The position numbers and the translations under genes were made by a program. Below the pieces are notes generated by a model, which saw only the letters and a list, made by a program, of their open reading frames with translations, was not told the DNA's origin and ran no database searches. Positions 1 through 11,473 of a stretch of 64,000 nucleotides of DNA are shown here, in pieces; position 1 is the first letter of the stretch; every line of letters starts with the position of its first letter. The stretch lies in NCBI GenBank assembly GCA_964017235.1, contig OZ024933.1, forward strand, positions 91,417,432-91,481,431, written 5' to 3'. Origin of the DNA: Sabellastarte sp. h YS-2021. Lineage: Eukaryota > Annelida > Polychaeta > Sabellida > Sabellidae.

Positions 1-577
1 TCTTCCAAATTTGGTGTAATTTGTTTGAAAATTAAAGTCAGGAGACAGGTTTTTAAATTTTTAATTGGGTATATACAGTGAAACCTACTTGTCTTCAAAA
101 ATCAATATCATGATAGGATTTCCTCCTCATAAATTCTTGCCTCATCAGATATCCTCTGTGGCTGTGAGTGTAATGTGTAGAACTTGTAATCTCATGGTTG
201 GGGTTCAATACCAGTCAATTCTAATTTTTTTTTTTTTTAATTTTTGTTTTTACGTTTTTTTTAGCAATTTTTTTAAAGGTCTTTTAAAAAGAAAAGAAAA
301 AAACACAGCATCTAAAATTTTACTGTTCAAAATAAAAACTTTAACCAAGATAAAGTGTTCAACTTGATGGACAATAATAGATCAATTGGGCATATACAGA
401 GAAATCTGATTTTCTTTATTGCATAAGTAAAAAAATCAATATTTTGCTGTCTGATGATGTCATTACTTAATGATGTCACAATGCAATTGTCATTGTGAGG
501 TCACAAAACCTAGCTTGTGATACGTGTGATATACTTCTTCTCATTAAATTTATGTCTTGAAATTGACATAAATACAA

Positions 578-866
578 TTGAGAGGGAAGTGGTGTATTTG
601 TCATGCTTATTTATTTCTGTTTTTTTTTGGTTTTTTTTTTGTTTGTTTGTTTCAATTTCTTGACAGTCCATCACAAAAATTTACCCTGAGTAATTTTGAC
701 GAAGAAGTGGCTTTTAACCAATATTTTTACCTCTACCAGGAATTTATGTTTGTTGTGTGCTTTTTTGTCTATTTGTCTGCCTGTTTTTGGTGTTTAGATT
801 ACTCCAGAACTAATGAACAGATCTTTATAAAAAATTTGTGAGTAGGACCTGGTGAAAGGAAGAAAT
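578..866. repeat. Left half of an older interspersed repeat split by DIRS element 1
   Basis: It contains TTACTCCAGAACTAATGAAC and AGATCTTTATAAAAAATTTG followed by ..ACCTGGTGAAAGGAAGAA. This wording repeats at 7088-7160. The matching right half resumes at 6473. Confidence 0.7.
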
Positions 867-902
867 TTGAAAAATTTTGTTGTAATTTTAATTTTTATTA
901 GA

Positions 903-1074
903 TAAATACTTACCATTTCCTGACCATTGCTATATGTTGGTGCCATCCAACTCACTGGCCAACGTTGAGAAACGTTTTAAGAAACCTTAAGAGGCCAGTG
1001 AGTGAGTGTGAACTAGCATGTCCCCCTAGTGGTCATGTGACCACGCTAGTAAACAACCTTCATTATTTTTGTTG
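903..1074. repeat. Element 1 left inverted terminal repeat
   Basis: It runs from ACTTACCATTTCCTGACC through CCATCCAACTCACTGGCC to the CTTCATTATTTTTGTTG block, and is repeated in inverse orientation at the right end. It contains the palindrome GGTCATGTGACC, which includes an E-box of the CATGTG type. An inner imperfect palindrome, GGCCAGTGAG with CTCACTGGCC, is also present. Confidence 0.88.
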
Positions 1075-1122
1075 CAGAAAATACTCCCCTAGTACTGAAT
1101 CTGCGGGGAGGTAGGGGGGGAC

Positions 1123-1235
1123 TCTCCTGGTCAGGAAATGGTAAGTATTTATCTAATAAAAATTAAAATTACAACAAAATTTTTCAATTTTATTGCGAAA
1201 AATACACTTACCATTTCCTGACCATTGCTGAATGC
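1123..1235. repeat. Element 1 internal complementary region (ICR)
   Basis: It reads as the reverse complement of the right terminus fused to the left terminus: GGTCAGGAAATGGTAAG, the AT-rich outer bases, CAATTTTATTGCG, then CTTACCATTTCCTGACC. In DIRS elements this region is thought to template completion of the circular cDNA ends. Confidence 0.85.
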
Positions 1236-2255
1236 AGCCTTCATGGAAGGAGGGCAGTACTAGAATATAAAGACCCAGTACACCACTCTGCACAGCTATC
1301 ATACACAGCACAATCCTATAGGCATTCAGATCCAAACTAACCTCCCAGATGAGGCAGTGGAACTGTTGAGCACTACAAAACAACACAGCCTTGTTGTTGT
1401 TGTTGTAGGAAGGAAGTAATCATTACAGAGACTCACTACCTAGCCTACAACTAAAACGTTATGAGAAGTTTACATTGAAATTTACATGCATACCACAACA
1501 TATAAACTTCCAACAGTCACCACATACCATACAGATCGCCTAAATCATAGTATGTAGTTGAAGTTCTCACAAATTGCCAGTTATTGCCACAGTTGAATGC
1601 TGTATCTAGACAAACATCCAACACCCACACAGGTGACACAAATATTGGAAGTGTCATCAGCATATTGTGTAACTCCAAGTCTGAATGAAGTCAACAATTC
1701 TGCCTAATATAAATACAGATAGTATGACAGATATACAGCTGCAAATGCATACTAAAGTATCAATATAAGTATCACGCATATACTTATAAGATAACAAACT
1801 GTAGAACACAATATCAAAGTCTGACCACAAGCAAACCAAGCAGGTGAGACTGAAAATTGGTAAAAAAGTTATGGTTTCCAGTAACATGCATATAAAAATT
1901 CATATACAGAAACACTATCCTAAAACCTAAAGATTCTTGCTTTGACTCGCTGCTGTTGAGAGTCAGAATTTGACTTCTCCTCAGTCAAAATGATAGTATG
2001 CCCACAGCAAGATAAGATAGTTGACCTGAAAATATCTGCTGTAAAGCCTTCCTAACTAGGCACAGAAAAGACATAATAATTCCTCATTGAATCCTTTGTC
2101 CCAAGTAAAAGTATTTCAAAACCTCACAAGACAAAGAGATCTATCTTGAGTAAAACTGCTGTCCCAGTGATTGAGAGCTGGCATATCGACCGGCTTAACT
2201 GAAGTAGGCCCATCCGAAGCCAACTGAATCTTGGCTAATAAATGGCCAGAGCCAC

Positions 2256-2480
2256 TTACTCATTCAAAGTAAGGGAAGACAAAGCCAACGAGAATACCCT
2301 TCTTCCTTTGCCTAATGCCAAAGTCAAAAGAAAGACTGTCTTGAAAGTTAATAAACTCCAAGAAATCTTCCCCAAAGGCTCAAAAGGCTGTCTGGTGAGA
2401 CCAAACAAGACCAGAGACAAAAGGAAAAGAAGGCTTAACCTATTGGCTACTGGATTGTCTCTATAGAAATATGTCAACAA
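2256..2480 (-). pseudogene. Tyrosine recombinase remnant of DIRS element 1
   Basis: The short minus frame contains LTRQPFEPLGKISWSLLTF followed by KTVFLLTLALGKGRR. This aligns with LTKAPFEPMKDTDLKHLTLK and the TAFLLALASSKRRSEIHAW segment of element 3, the first catalytic-arginine region. Only this block is open; the HxxR and Tyr boxes were not found intact. Confidence 0.75.
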
Positions 2481-2716
2481 TCTATACAGCTGAAGAGTTC
2501 TAGAGACTTATTCCCCTTCAAGGAAAGCAATCTACCATTGTTATTCTGTAACCAGCAATAGTAGATGGCTTAAGATTTCTTTCCTTAAAGAAATAATTAA
2601 GGAAATTTGCTACATCTAGAAAAGTAGTATCTGAGAAGTTCACCACCAAGAAGCCTCAGATGTGCATAGATTTACCAGGTCCCACAACCAAGAACATCCA
2701 CCATGACCATCATGAT

Positions 2717-3100
2717 TCAATCATGATGAATCTGCAACTGAAGGTGGTCATCTTCTAAATCACCTGAAGAATCTTTGGCTATCCTGGTGCAATCATGATG
2801 ATTCTGCACCTGTAGGTGATCATCTTGAGTCACCTGAGGAATGAGAGCCACTGGAACAAACACAAAGCTGTCCAGATCCTCCCAAGAAATGAGTAATGCA
2901 CCTGTTCCCCAAGCCCCACAGTCTAAGAAAGGAAACACATACACTGGAAGCTTAAGATTCAGGTTGTTGGATACCAATGGCATAATGATTGAACTCACCA
3001 GCAAGGGAAGCCTTAAAAGGAACCTTTGTGGAACAGATCCACCAGATCCCAAAAATAAGACATCCCTAGCCACTCTGATGCCATCCAGATGATTCTGCAC
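2717..3100 (-). pseudogene. RNase H C-terminal / DAM-like remnant of DIRS element 1
   Basis: The frame contains NLNLKLPVYVFPFLDCGAW and the GTGALLISWEDLDSFVFVP block, matching LNHKLPLYVSPIPDPQAWDI and following residues in element 3. Another frame at about 3055-3085 matches the PGWPGMPWFWDLVQ box. A duplicated stretch of about 75 bp (2704-2850) has grown inside it, which shows decay. Confidence 0.72.
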
Positions 3101-3610
3101 CTAAATCTTGGAGTAGCCCTTCTTAATAGGTACAAAAAGAATTTTCTTGCCTTTCCTGAGATTTTTGACTTATCCAGATAACCTCTCAAGGCTCTCCCTG
3201 GACAAAGAAACCTATCTTGACCAAAGCAAGATCTAAAGAAGGTTCCAAAGCAGGAATGACTACAGGTTGCAAACCAAAGGAGCCTTAGAAGCCAAATGAT
3301 TCACCTGCATCACCTGAAGAATCAAGGTCACAGGACCAAACAAACTGTCCAGTCCATCCCAAGAAAAGTTGAAAAAGACAAGCTTGTGGTTCAAACTAGT
3401 TGCAAAACAAATCCATCATTGGTGATTGTAATCAAAGACAGATTTGATTGAACACCTGAATCAGAATAGAAGATTCAAAAGTCATCCAAAAACACATTCA
3501 ATTTGAATCATCTTGATTCTCATGAACAAAGAATTTGTTGGAATATTGTATACCCTGGGAAGTGATATGCCTGAATCTGAACCCATGGCATTCGTCCAAA
3601 GAATGATTCT

Positions 3611-3949
3611 TCAGATAAGGAAACACATTCCTGAAAGCGGGTACCTCCCTACCTGTTCAGATAGGAAACCACTGAAGAAATATCTGGGGAAATCAACAGA
3701 TTCAGAATCCGAATCAGACCTCCAAATGATTCTAAAGGTAGTAACCCTGTTAATGTGGAGTCTTGACCCCTCATGATACAACAGACCACTGGCTGTTTGA
3801 TGCCATAATTGTGCATCCCAACCCTTAAAGAAAGCATCTAATAACAGAAGGAGATTGTGCTCCTTCTGATGAAGAAAAGGAAGCTCCTGCAAATTGAAAA
3901 GTCGTTCCACCACTGAAGATGGAACCTGAGAACAGAAAAACTGGTACAT
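3611..3949 (-). pseudogene. RNase H remnant of DIRS element 1
   Basis: The stretch LLLLDAFFKGWDAQLW followed by SGLLYHEGSRLHIN matches FTDASNEGWGAHL and KGLWSPQEKGLHIN of element 3. The first catalytic Asp is retained in DAF, but the following Glu-bearing ELKA helix has become RVTTFR, so it is not a working domain. Confidence 0.68.
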
Positions 3950-4082
3950 TATCTGTGTATTATGTGTGGTATCTGTGGTACATTTAATTTAGCAGATAGC
4001 CTTGGGGTTACCTGATAAACAAATAACCCAATGGCACTGTTTTCTCCTATGAAGCCATACCGCCACCAAAGAAATGGCTTCC

Positions 4083-4352
4083 TTAGAAACCATTAGCCGG
4101 AGAAGATGCTTTGCTATGAGTAAAGATGTACCCTAAGGTGGAATCTGCAATCCAAACTAAAAATCCTGGTTTTTTTTTTTTTTTTTTTTTTATAAGCTGG
4201 TGACACCCAATGCCGTCTACTGCAGCCATCAGGTTCACTATCCGTTGATGCCATACAAAAGTCGAAAATAAACCATTTCCAAGAGCAAAGCAATGAAATG
4301 GTCTATACTGGTAAAGCATGATGCGTTCTTCTAGATGCCACATTCTCACCAT
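4083..4352 (-). pseudogene. Possible RT-RNase H linker remnant of DIRS element 1
   Basis: The text MVRMWHLEERIMLYQYRPFH resembles the MRPFQF linker that opens the RNase H frame in element 3, and its position between the RNase H and gag remnants fits. The match is short, so I hold it loosely. Confidence 0.4.
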
Positions 4353-5301
4353 GGACTAACATAGCAAACAGGCAGTGAACCGGTGTGAATTGTCATCAAC
4401 AGGGAAGTGAAGATAAGAATTGCGTGAATCCGGCTACGAAAGAATGCAACTGTAAGAAACGAGTGGACACACCCATTCACTTACTAGTAACAATTAATTG
4501 CGAAAATCCCAACTATGCGAAATTAAGGTACATGTAAAGGTTTATTACCTGACCTCAACTATTAGTGGTAGCCATCTCTTCCCAGCTTATCACAACCGAT
4601 AAAGTGTAAAATTGTAGGGATATCACCATCTCACTGGTATTATCGCCCTTTTGTCGATCATTCCATACACAGCTTTATGCAAACTGATCTCCCGCATTTT
4701 ATTCATTTATTCTTAAAACACATGTCCACAACTGCTTTAGGAACATGAATAAGTACTCCTTCCTGCTATTGTTGCTTCTGTGAAAGGTAAAGTATGGTTG
4801 AAAAAATTATCCTCTTACTATGTTGAGATGTAAGGTGTAGAATATCTGCCACTACTGGACAAACATTCCTCCTAAAGATTACTCCTAACCCCTCTAAGTC
4901 TTACAGAGGAGGAGAGTTTTGTAACAGTGTTGGAGGATTAATTATCATAATGGGAACAAAAAACTGCCCTGGGGCCCATCTGTAACCATGTGTAGGAGTT
5001 TGCTCCTTCCCAGACAGAAGAAACATTATACAACCAAGATCACAAAATGAAGTTTTCCTGAGACATCTGCCAAGAGTACAGCAGGAGAAAACCTCATTAA
5101 GAGTGAAAAATGCACTTTTATTCTACCAAAATCATCTAAGAGATAAGATAGAGAAAAGTAAGACTTGTAACACTCCTGATGAGTAACAAGTTGAAGAACT
5201 GGTCAACGCACTGTCCAAAAAACATCCAGGATCATTGAAGACTGTAATTGAAAATACTGTACACAGTCCAAGGTAGTACTGGATATTCTATGAGATTCCT
5301 G

Positions 5302-5895
5302 TTAATCCTTAAATTCTTGAAGACCTCCTGACAGAGGTACTGCTAGATAACTCCAAATTATTAAATTCCAAGATTTGACATGATTATGCTGCAAGAAACA
5401 CAGAGAACCTGTATTGTTGAACAAAATCTGACAATGGGTACATATAGGTCTCATGTACCGGTGCCGGTTGCCAGTAGAAACCCTACATAACCCGCAGAAT
5501 GAGAAAGCTAATTTGTGAGATGAAACACAACTCCGGTCATCTGACAACCCGATTCCAGACCTTTTGGGAGGTATGGAAACTCGATTGTCTTCGGATGACG
5601 TCATGCAGGTATTTTCCTCCGTGCAAACGTTCCGACTGAACTTCACCGGATAAGTTAATCGCAGTGACAGTTCAGACGTGTACTCGGAACTTCTCCACAA
5701 TGATGCCTCCTGTTGTGAAAAAAAAAAAAAAAGATGTCTGCCTCCATGGGGAATTCCTTCTTGACGTCCTGTTCGACTGAGAAGTACGAAGTGAAAAATA
5801 GCCTCCAAACGCCTGGTTGTTAGAACCCGACGAATGATCAGGTTTATATCAATCGAATTATTTCTGTCATGGCGACTCCCTTGGTTGCCTAGCAA
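5302..5895 (-). pseudogene. Possible gag N-terminal Cys-cluster remnant of DIRS element 1
   Basis: A 197-residue frame contains CVSSHKLAFSFCGLCR and PICTHCQILFNN. The C..C spacing resembles CNHFC..GYCPSCR..TCQIC at the start of element 3 gag. It lies where gag should start relative to the right end. The rest of the frame shows no similarity I can see. Confidence 0.45.
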
Positions 5896-6284
5896 CCTGT
5901 AAACTGTCCCTGCCGGAGCTACTAGACTGCCGACAGTTTCAGTGTTTTATTGTAAATCTTCAATCTCGTGAAAAAACAGAATTGATAAAAGAACTTGTCC
6001 CATCCTCATGTAACACGAGCCTTTTGAAGAATAAGAAGAAATGTGAATTGAAGAGTCGTCTTCATCCAACAACGAAACATCAATACCGCCATTTTACAAA
6101 TAGTGGTCATCAATCCCCATAAAATGGCCACAAAAACACAATTCCTCTGTGCTATTTTCCTTAATTTTGTCCTGAGAAGACATTGTATACACATATGTCT
6201 TATCACAGAACTCCAAAAACGCACCAGAAGTCCAAAAAACTTAATAAAATGAGAATTGAAAATCAACATCCACACTCTAGGATG

Positions 6285-6455
6285 GCCAACAAAAATAATG
6301 AAGGTTGTTTACTAGCGTGGTCACATGACCACTAGGGGGACATGCTAGTTCACACTCACTCACTGGCCTCTTAAGGTTTCTTAAAACGTTTCTCAACGTT
6401 GGCCAGTGAGTTGGATGGCACCAACATATAGCAATGGTCAGGAAATGGTAAGTGT
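6285..6455. repeat. Element 1 right inverted terminal repeat
   Basis: This is the inverse copy of the left arm, ending AATGGTCAGGAAATGGTAAG. The outermost bases TTTTTCGCAATAAAAT follow and are mirrored in the internal complementary region. Confidence 0.88.
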
Positions 6456-6472
6456 ATTTTTCGCAATAAAAT

Positions 6473-6620
6473 ACTAATTTTGGGGAAAGACGTGGATCAT
6501 ATTTTGGATACAAAAAAATCATGAATTTTCATAGGTCCCATTTCAATGTATTTTAATGATTTTAGCTTTCTACTTCATATTTCTTCAAAAGTAATTAATA
6601 AATTTTGATGTCAAATTTGA
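6473..6620. repeat. Right half of the interspersed repeat split by DIRS element 1
   Basis: It contains CATATTTTGGATACAAAAAA and CATAGGTCCCATTTCAATGT, matching the continuation of the intact copy at 7180-7290. Confidence 0.7.
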
Positions 6621-6779
6621 AGTAGGAAGGGACTAGCCATGGGAAGGAGTGATTATAGTTTAGGAAAGATCCAATTAATATATTGGATACCAAGAAGCCT
6701 CCAGAATTTCTGGAAATGCCACCATGATGGATGTGTGTTATACTTTATAACACTTGTGAGACTGGTCACATCGAGTCGA

Positions 6780-7410
6780 GCGTTTTGCTCTCTCTGAGTG
6801 CATCTTGTTTGTCTTGAAATTGACATAAAGATAATAAAGGGGGGGGTGGGGGGGTGTATTCATCATTTTTTTAAATTATTATTTCTGTTTTATGTTCTCT
6901 TTTTTCTCTCAATTCCTTGACAGGCCATCAAAAAAAAAAGAAAAAAAATTACCATGACTGATTTTTACTAAGAAGTGACTTTTAAGCAATATTTTTTTAC
7001 CTCACCCAGCAGTTTATGTTCTTGTGTGCTAATTGTCTATTTGTCTGTCTCTCTGGCTTTTTTTTTTTTTTTTTTGTGTGTGTGTTTAGATTACTCCAGA
7101 ACTAATGAACAGATCTTTATTAAAAGTTTTTGTGGGCAGAACCTGGCCAAAGGAAGAAGTTGCTAAAAAAGAAAAATCTAGATCTTATTTTGGATACAAA
7201 ATAATCAAGAGTTTTCAGAGGTCCCATTTAAATGCATTTTTAATGACTTTAGCTTTCTACTTGATATTTCTTCAAAAATTAATTTACATGTTTGGCTTTA
7301 TTTTATTGTCTTCTTTACAATACTTTATATCACTTGAGAGACTGGTCACATGGAGTCGAGCGTTTTGCTCTCTCTGAGTGCATCTTGTATAATTTGTATT
7401 CAAACTTGAA
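6780..7410. repeat. Second copy of the same interspersed repeat
   Basis: It includes the spliced-together version of the two halves above. A G-rich tract (6838-6854) and poly-T tracts lie inside. Paired phrases AGTCGAGCGTTTTGCTCTCT occur at 6775 and 7356, so there is some internal duplication. Confidence 0.65.
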
Positions 7411-8162
7411 GTTAAATAAAGAAATTTAACATAAATCACTTTTGTATCTTTTTGACTTGTCACTGTTAATAAATTAAAAAGACAATTTGATAGAAAAAAG
7501 TTTTTAAAAAGTTTGGGCCATCAAGTTTTAACAGGGGCCACTTAACTTCAGAACCTAGTGGCCCTATGGGGCCACCACTGCTTTGCAACGAATTTCTCAC
7601 ACTGGGCATAAGTGAAATTAAATTAAGATAAGTTTCACTGTTCAAAAAGTTTCTAATAAGATAAGTTTCACCGTTCAAAAATTTTCTAATTTATAGTTAA
7701 AATGTCAAAGAGACTTGGGAGTCAAAATAACGTGAAATTGCCACTGAAAATGGTTACCCTTAGTTTTTCTTACTTCTTATTCTATTTTGATAATGATGTA
7801 AGGTCTTCACCATCACTTGGCCGTTTGTCTGACTGCTAATTGGCAGGATTGCTGAAACAATGCTTGTGAGAAATAATTTCAATCGATCGCAATGACAGTG
7901 AGTTTAAGGTATGCAATAGTCCAGGAAAGTATAGTTGGGTCGATTTTTGTTGTCCTTTTTAAACAAATGGATATATATTGTGACAGGCAATTGGTATTCA
8001 CTGCAAGTTATCATAAGCTGACTCAGAACCTACACTATCAAAATCACTGGTTTTAAGAGAAAAATATCCCTGACACACCCCTGTGTCTTCTTGGGTATGA
8101 TTCTGGCTACGTCAATGGACCTATTCAATTACATTTAGACATGGTTACACTTTAAAGCTAAA
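7411..8162. other. Gene-free intronic DNA
   Basis: AT-rich. A duplicated phrase AGATAAGTTTCAC.GTTCAAAAA occurs at 7627-7683. Nothing else recognised. Confidence 0.5.
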
Positions 8163-8310
8163 GTTGGGGTTTTACATCCCACTCAACAGCCTGGGTCATT
8201 ACTGGGGTGAGGGCCTCAGCATTGTCACTTGTGCGAGTCGAACCCACACAGATGTGACAGCCTGTGATTAGATGCCAAACTTGCAAACTACTACACCACT
8301 GTCGACCCCC
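8163..8310 (-). repeat. tRNA-derived SINE, copy 1
   Basis: Read on the minus strand, it starts like a tRNA gene (AGTGGTGTAGTAGTTTGCAA, A-box-like) and has the B-box GGGTTCGACTCGC about 50 bases later. A shared body ends GTTGAGTGGGATGTAAAACC. Other copies are at 52041-52182, 60327-60475 and about 50038-50125. The source tRNA is not identified. Confidence 0.75.
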
Positions 8311-8814
8311 GTTGCGACTTAAGAGTTAATATAGAGTTCTACCAAAATCTGGTTTGACTGTACATTCTAATCTAATCTTATCTAATCTGGCCTTTTATAT
8401 TGCTTAATCCTTCATTTAATACTATTATAATAATACGTAGAATTCCATTTATAATGAGACAAAAATATTAGAACCTCAAACTGTTCTTTTCTGCTGAAAT
8501 TTACTGTTACTTTGAAATTCTGGTTATTAAGTAGTAGTAGAGTGAAACTTGTGTGTAATGACCGCCCTTGGAATATAGACAATTTGTCTTTAGATGCAGC
8601 CAGTCTTTACATAGAGGTAAAAATTAAGGGGAAATGCACTTTCGTGAATCATGAGGTGGTCTTTCTAGTACAGATGTAAGTCTTTATACACAGGTGGTCT
8701 CTCACACAGGTTAGTCTGTATGTTTCTTCTCTCTTGAGATTCGACTTGGTTTAACTTTAATATAAAGCTAACAAGCAGTGACTGAGAACACATTGTGTTT
8801 TGTTGTGAAAACAA

Positions 8815-9045
8815 GGCCGAAAGGGGTTTTGGTCTACTAGCATGAGACGCAAAGCCATCAGAGACACAAGTAGTGTACCGAAGAGGTCACCCATCCAAGT
8901 ACTACTGTAGCCCATTGCGTCTTAACCTCTGTAAAAGACAGATAACTCGTCATGCTACGTCACAATACATGAAAGTCCAGAGACAAAAAAAAAAAAAAAT
9001 TATCTCTAGAAGTGCGAGCCATGATATTAGAGCTTGCACTTAAAA
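8815..9045 (-). repeat. 5S rRNA-derived SINE (SINE3-type), copy A
   Basis: On the minus strand, GAGGTTAAGACGCAATGGGC then AGTACTTGGATGGGTGACC reproduce the internal promoter region of 5S rRNA (GAAGCTAAGC..GGGC..GTTAGTACTTGGATGGGAGACC). Flanking body sequence (GTCTCTGGACTTTCATG, GATGGCTTTG, CTAGTAGACCAAAACCCC) is shared with copies B and C. This is a SINE head, not a functional 5S gene. Confidence 0.85.
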
Positions 9046-9234
9046 ACCCTCTTCAAAATGAATCTTACCACATATGCAGTATTCAATTTGGTTAAGTTGT
9101 TTGAAATTTAAATAGAGACAGACCATCATTCTGTCCTCTTATTTCTGCCCCTTTAATTAGTTTGCACTTAATAACCCCACTACACATCTTTATCGCTGAC
9201 AGTAACCAGGAAGTCAAATGATTATTTGGTGATT

Positions 9235-9475
9235 CTATTTTGAACCAGATAAAAAATACCTCCCTCATCATATTATTCCACCTGCACTGACATTACACTT
9301 GATTAAAGCAAACCTGCTGGGACAAGTTTAGACAACCTTCATCAGTCATAAGAGTCCTACTGGCAGAAAATTCTGCACATTGTCAAGTAACTGAGAACTG
9401 ATTCTGATTTTCTTTAATGGTTAAACATTGCATCATTTGGATATGCATTTGCATTTGTGCAATGTAAATATCATA
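9235..9475. repeat. Dispersed repeat, copy 1 (pairs with 45420-45625)
   Basis: It shares TATTATTCCACCTGC, GACAACCTTCATCAGTCA and ..ACTGAGAACTG with the 45-kb copy in the same order and strand. No ends or coding seen. Confidence 0.65.
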
Positions 9476-11096
9476 AGGTGACCTTCATGATTTTATCAGA
9501 AACCTGTTGATTTTGTCCAAAACATCCAACTTTTAACAACCATAATGATTAACTATATCTGGTTGAGTTGTTCTGGTTATAATTGGTGGTATCTGAATAT
9601 ATTTTACTTGTTTCAAATTTAATTGAATCTGTTTAGTCTGAGTTCTTGTGGTAGTTAACTGTTTTCGAAATCTCTGAATCAGCTAAACACTTGTACAACC
9701 TTGAAGCTGATTACTACAGTTATTTGTTTCACCCTTAGTCATTTGATTGTGTATGTATGTTAGACCTAAGTCACTGCAACGTTGGTCAATCTACTCTTAA
9801 AAGCCTTCTTTGCAATTTTTCTATTGGTCAAATTTCATGACCTAAGTGAGATTTCCAATGACATATATATAGCGGAACTATGTTGAAACTACACTTTCTT
9901 TTCTTTTTTGGTCACCAATAATACTGGGAACAATCAATATGTACAATCAATTAATACACTACATACGTCACAATTAGCAACAGACAATACACTCAGAGAC
10001 AACAATAATGGTTTAACACTACCAAAAACACACAACTAACAAGTATCTCTGGAACCGTTCACTTTTCCTTCAAATATTTCACGATTAAATTTATGCCATC
10101 TTTGATTTTCACATCAACTCCCTCCTTTACATCAACTCCTTTCCTCCTGAGACTACACTTAATTGTGATATCACAACTTAAAAGAGTGAAGATATACCAT
10201 TAATATACAACATTTAGTGAATCATGTTTAACTGTATAAGGACCGACATGGAATGGGTCTTACAGAGAAGTCTGAAGGAAGCATTGGGAGACAAAATGCT
10301 TTGTCTCTTCTCTTACACAAAGCTTGTATAGGCCTAAAAAGTACAGACAAATTCACTAAGAACGCAGTATCTATACTCAGCTTAGGCTCAAGTTGGGTTC
10401 TTTACCCTTAGTATTGTAAGAATAGGATGTGTCAAATGGGTTTCCACCTAATACATTTGGGCAATTATTGCAGTGGGTTCTTATTTGAACACATTCTAGG
10501 ATAGGGAAATTATATGATTTTACTTTTGAGGAATAAGACGGGTTGAAACTACAATAGTCAACAAAACCCATCTATCTGTTGATGGACAGTATAATCTGCT
10601 TGACAATGAAATCCTCTGTTAAGCCTTTATAGTCATAACAGTACTGCTTCTTAATTCCATGGTGGGTAAAGGAATTCAGTGACACTTGCCATGTATGTGT
10701 TATGGATTGCTTTTCAGTTGCACTTTATGTTTTTGTCTCTGCTAAAGTTGAACCTTAAGCTACTCTTATAAAACTTATATGTCAAGAGCTCTCAATACTG
10801 TACATAAGTTTATATCACTTATTATTCTTCTACAAATATATCTTTAATGGTGGTGGACAGATGTATTTCATTCTTGTTGTATATAAATATTCATGTGAAG
10901 TCTGAAAAGCATAATTATGTAATTATTGTAAACTTGTCCTTTACCACATAGGGATTGGCACTTTTAAAATAAGGTCTAGTCATGTTAGACATCTGAATAC
11001 ATAGTTTGCATTTCTAATTACTTCAGTCTACTCTGATCACAGATGCTCTAAACAATAGAAGATTTTGTAGTGTGGTAATTGTCCATACAAATAAAT
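9476..11096. other. Gene-free intronic DNA
   Basis: AT-rich with no long frame, no repeat structure and no CAMKK exon motif that I could find on the minus strand. Confidence 0.5.
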
Positions 11097-11370
11097 TGTA
11101 AAAATTTTATTGTAATTTAACTTTTTATAAGTTAAATACTTACCTTATCCTCACTAGTGCTTACGTGTTGGCGGGAGCAAACAAGTACGACCAAACGAGA
11201 ATATTTTTAAAATAAATATTCTTGTCGGTACCAGTATGTATACGCATGACCGCGCATGGCGTGCACCGGAAGAACCCCGTTAAGCCTCACTTTAATTTTG
11301 GGAGTCAATATAATATATTGCAAACCCAAAAATCTTGAAAATGTGGGGTTGGCCGGGCGGGAATCCAAAT

Positions 11371-11473
11371 CTAGTGAGGATAAGGTAAGTATTTAACTTA
11401 TAAAAAGTTAAATTACAATAAAATTTTTACATTTTATTGCGTAAAATAACCTTACCTTATCCTCACTAGTGCT
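11371..11473. repeat. Element 2 internal complementary region
   Basis: It begins CTAGTGAGGATAAGGTAAG, passes through TTACATTTTATTGCGTAAAA and ends CTTATCCTCACTAGTGCTTG. Its reverse complement equals the right end joined to the left end, which sets the element limits at 11097 and 16279. Confidence 0.83.

Larger units (their letters stand above)
867..6472 (-). mobile_element. DIRS-like element 1, decayed coding, intact ends
   Basis: The element has DIRS architecture. Inverted terminal repeats lie at about 903-1074 and 6285-6455, and an internal complementary region at about 1123-1235 equals the reverse complement of the right end joined to the left end. The boundaries come from where that region stops matching each end. 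The two long arms look identical over roughly 150 bp by eye. Coding remnants on the minus strand match element 3 in order (recombinase, DAM-like, RNase H, gag Cys cluster from left to right) but are broken throughout. Both flanks belong to one older repeat whose copy at 7085-7270 shows the uninterrupted sequence, confirming the insertion limits. Confidence 0.85.

Noticed and set aside
5302-5895. A host zinc-finger gene
   Set aside because: It lies within DIRS element 1 at the gag position and its Cys spacing resembles the gag of element 3, so a decayed gag is more likely.
8815-9045. A functional 5S rRNA gene
   Set aside because: Only the internal promoter region resembles 5S; the ends and stems do not, and three copies share a non-5S body, so it is a SINE.
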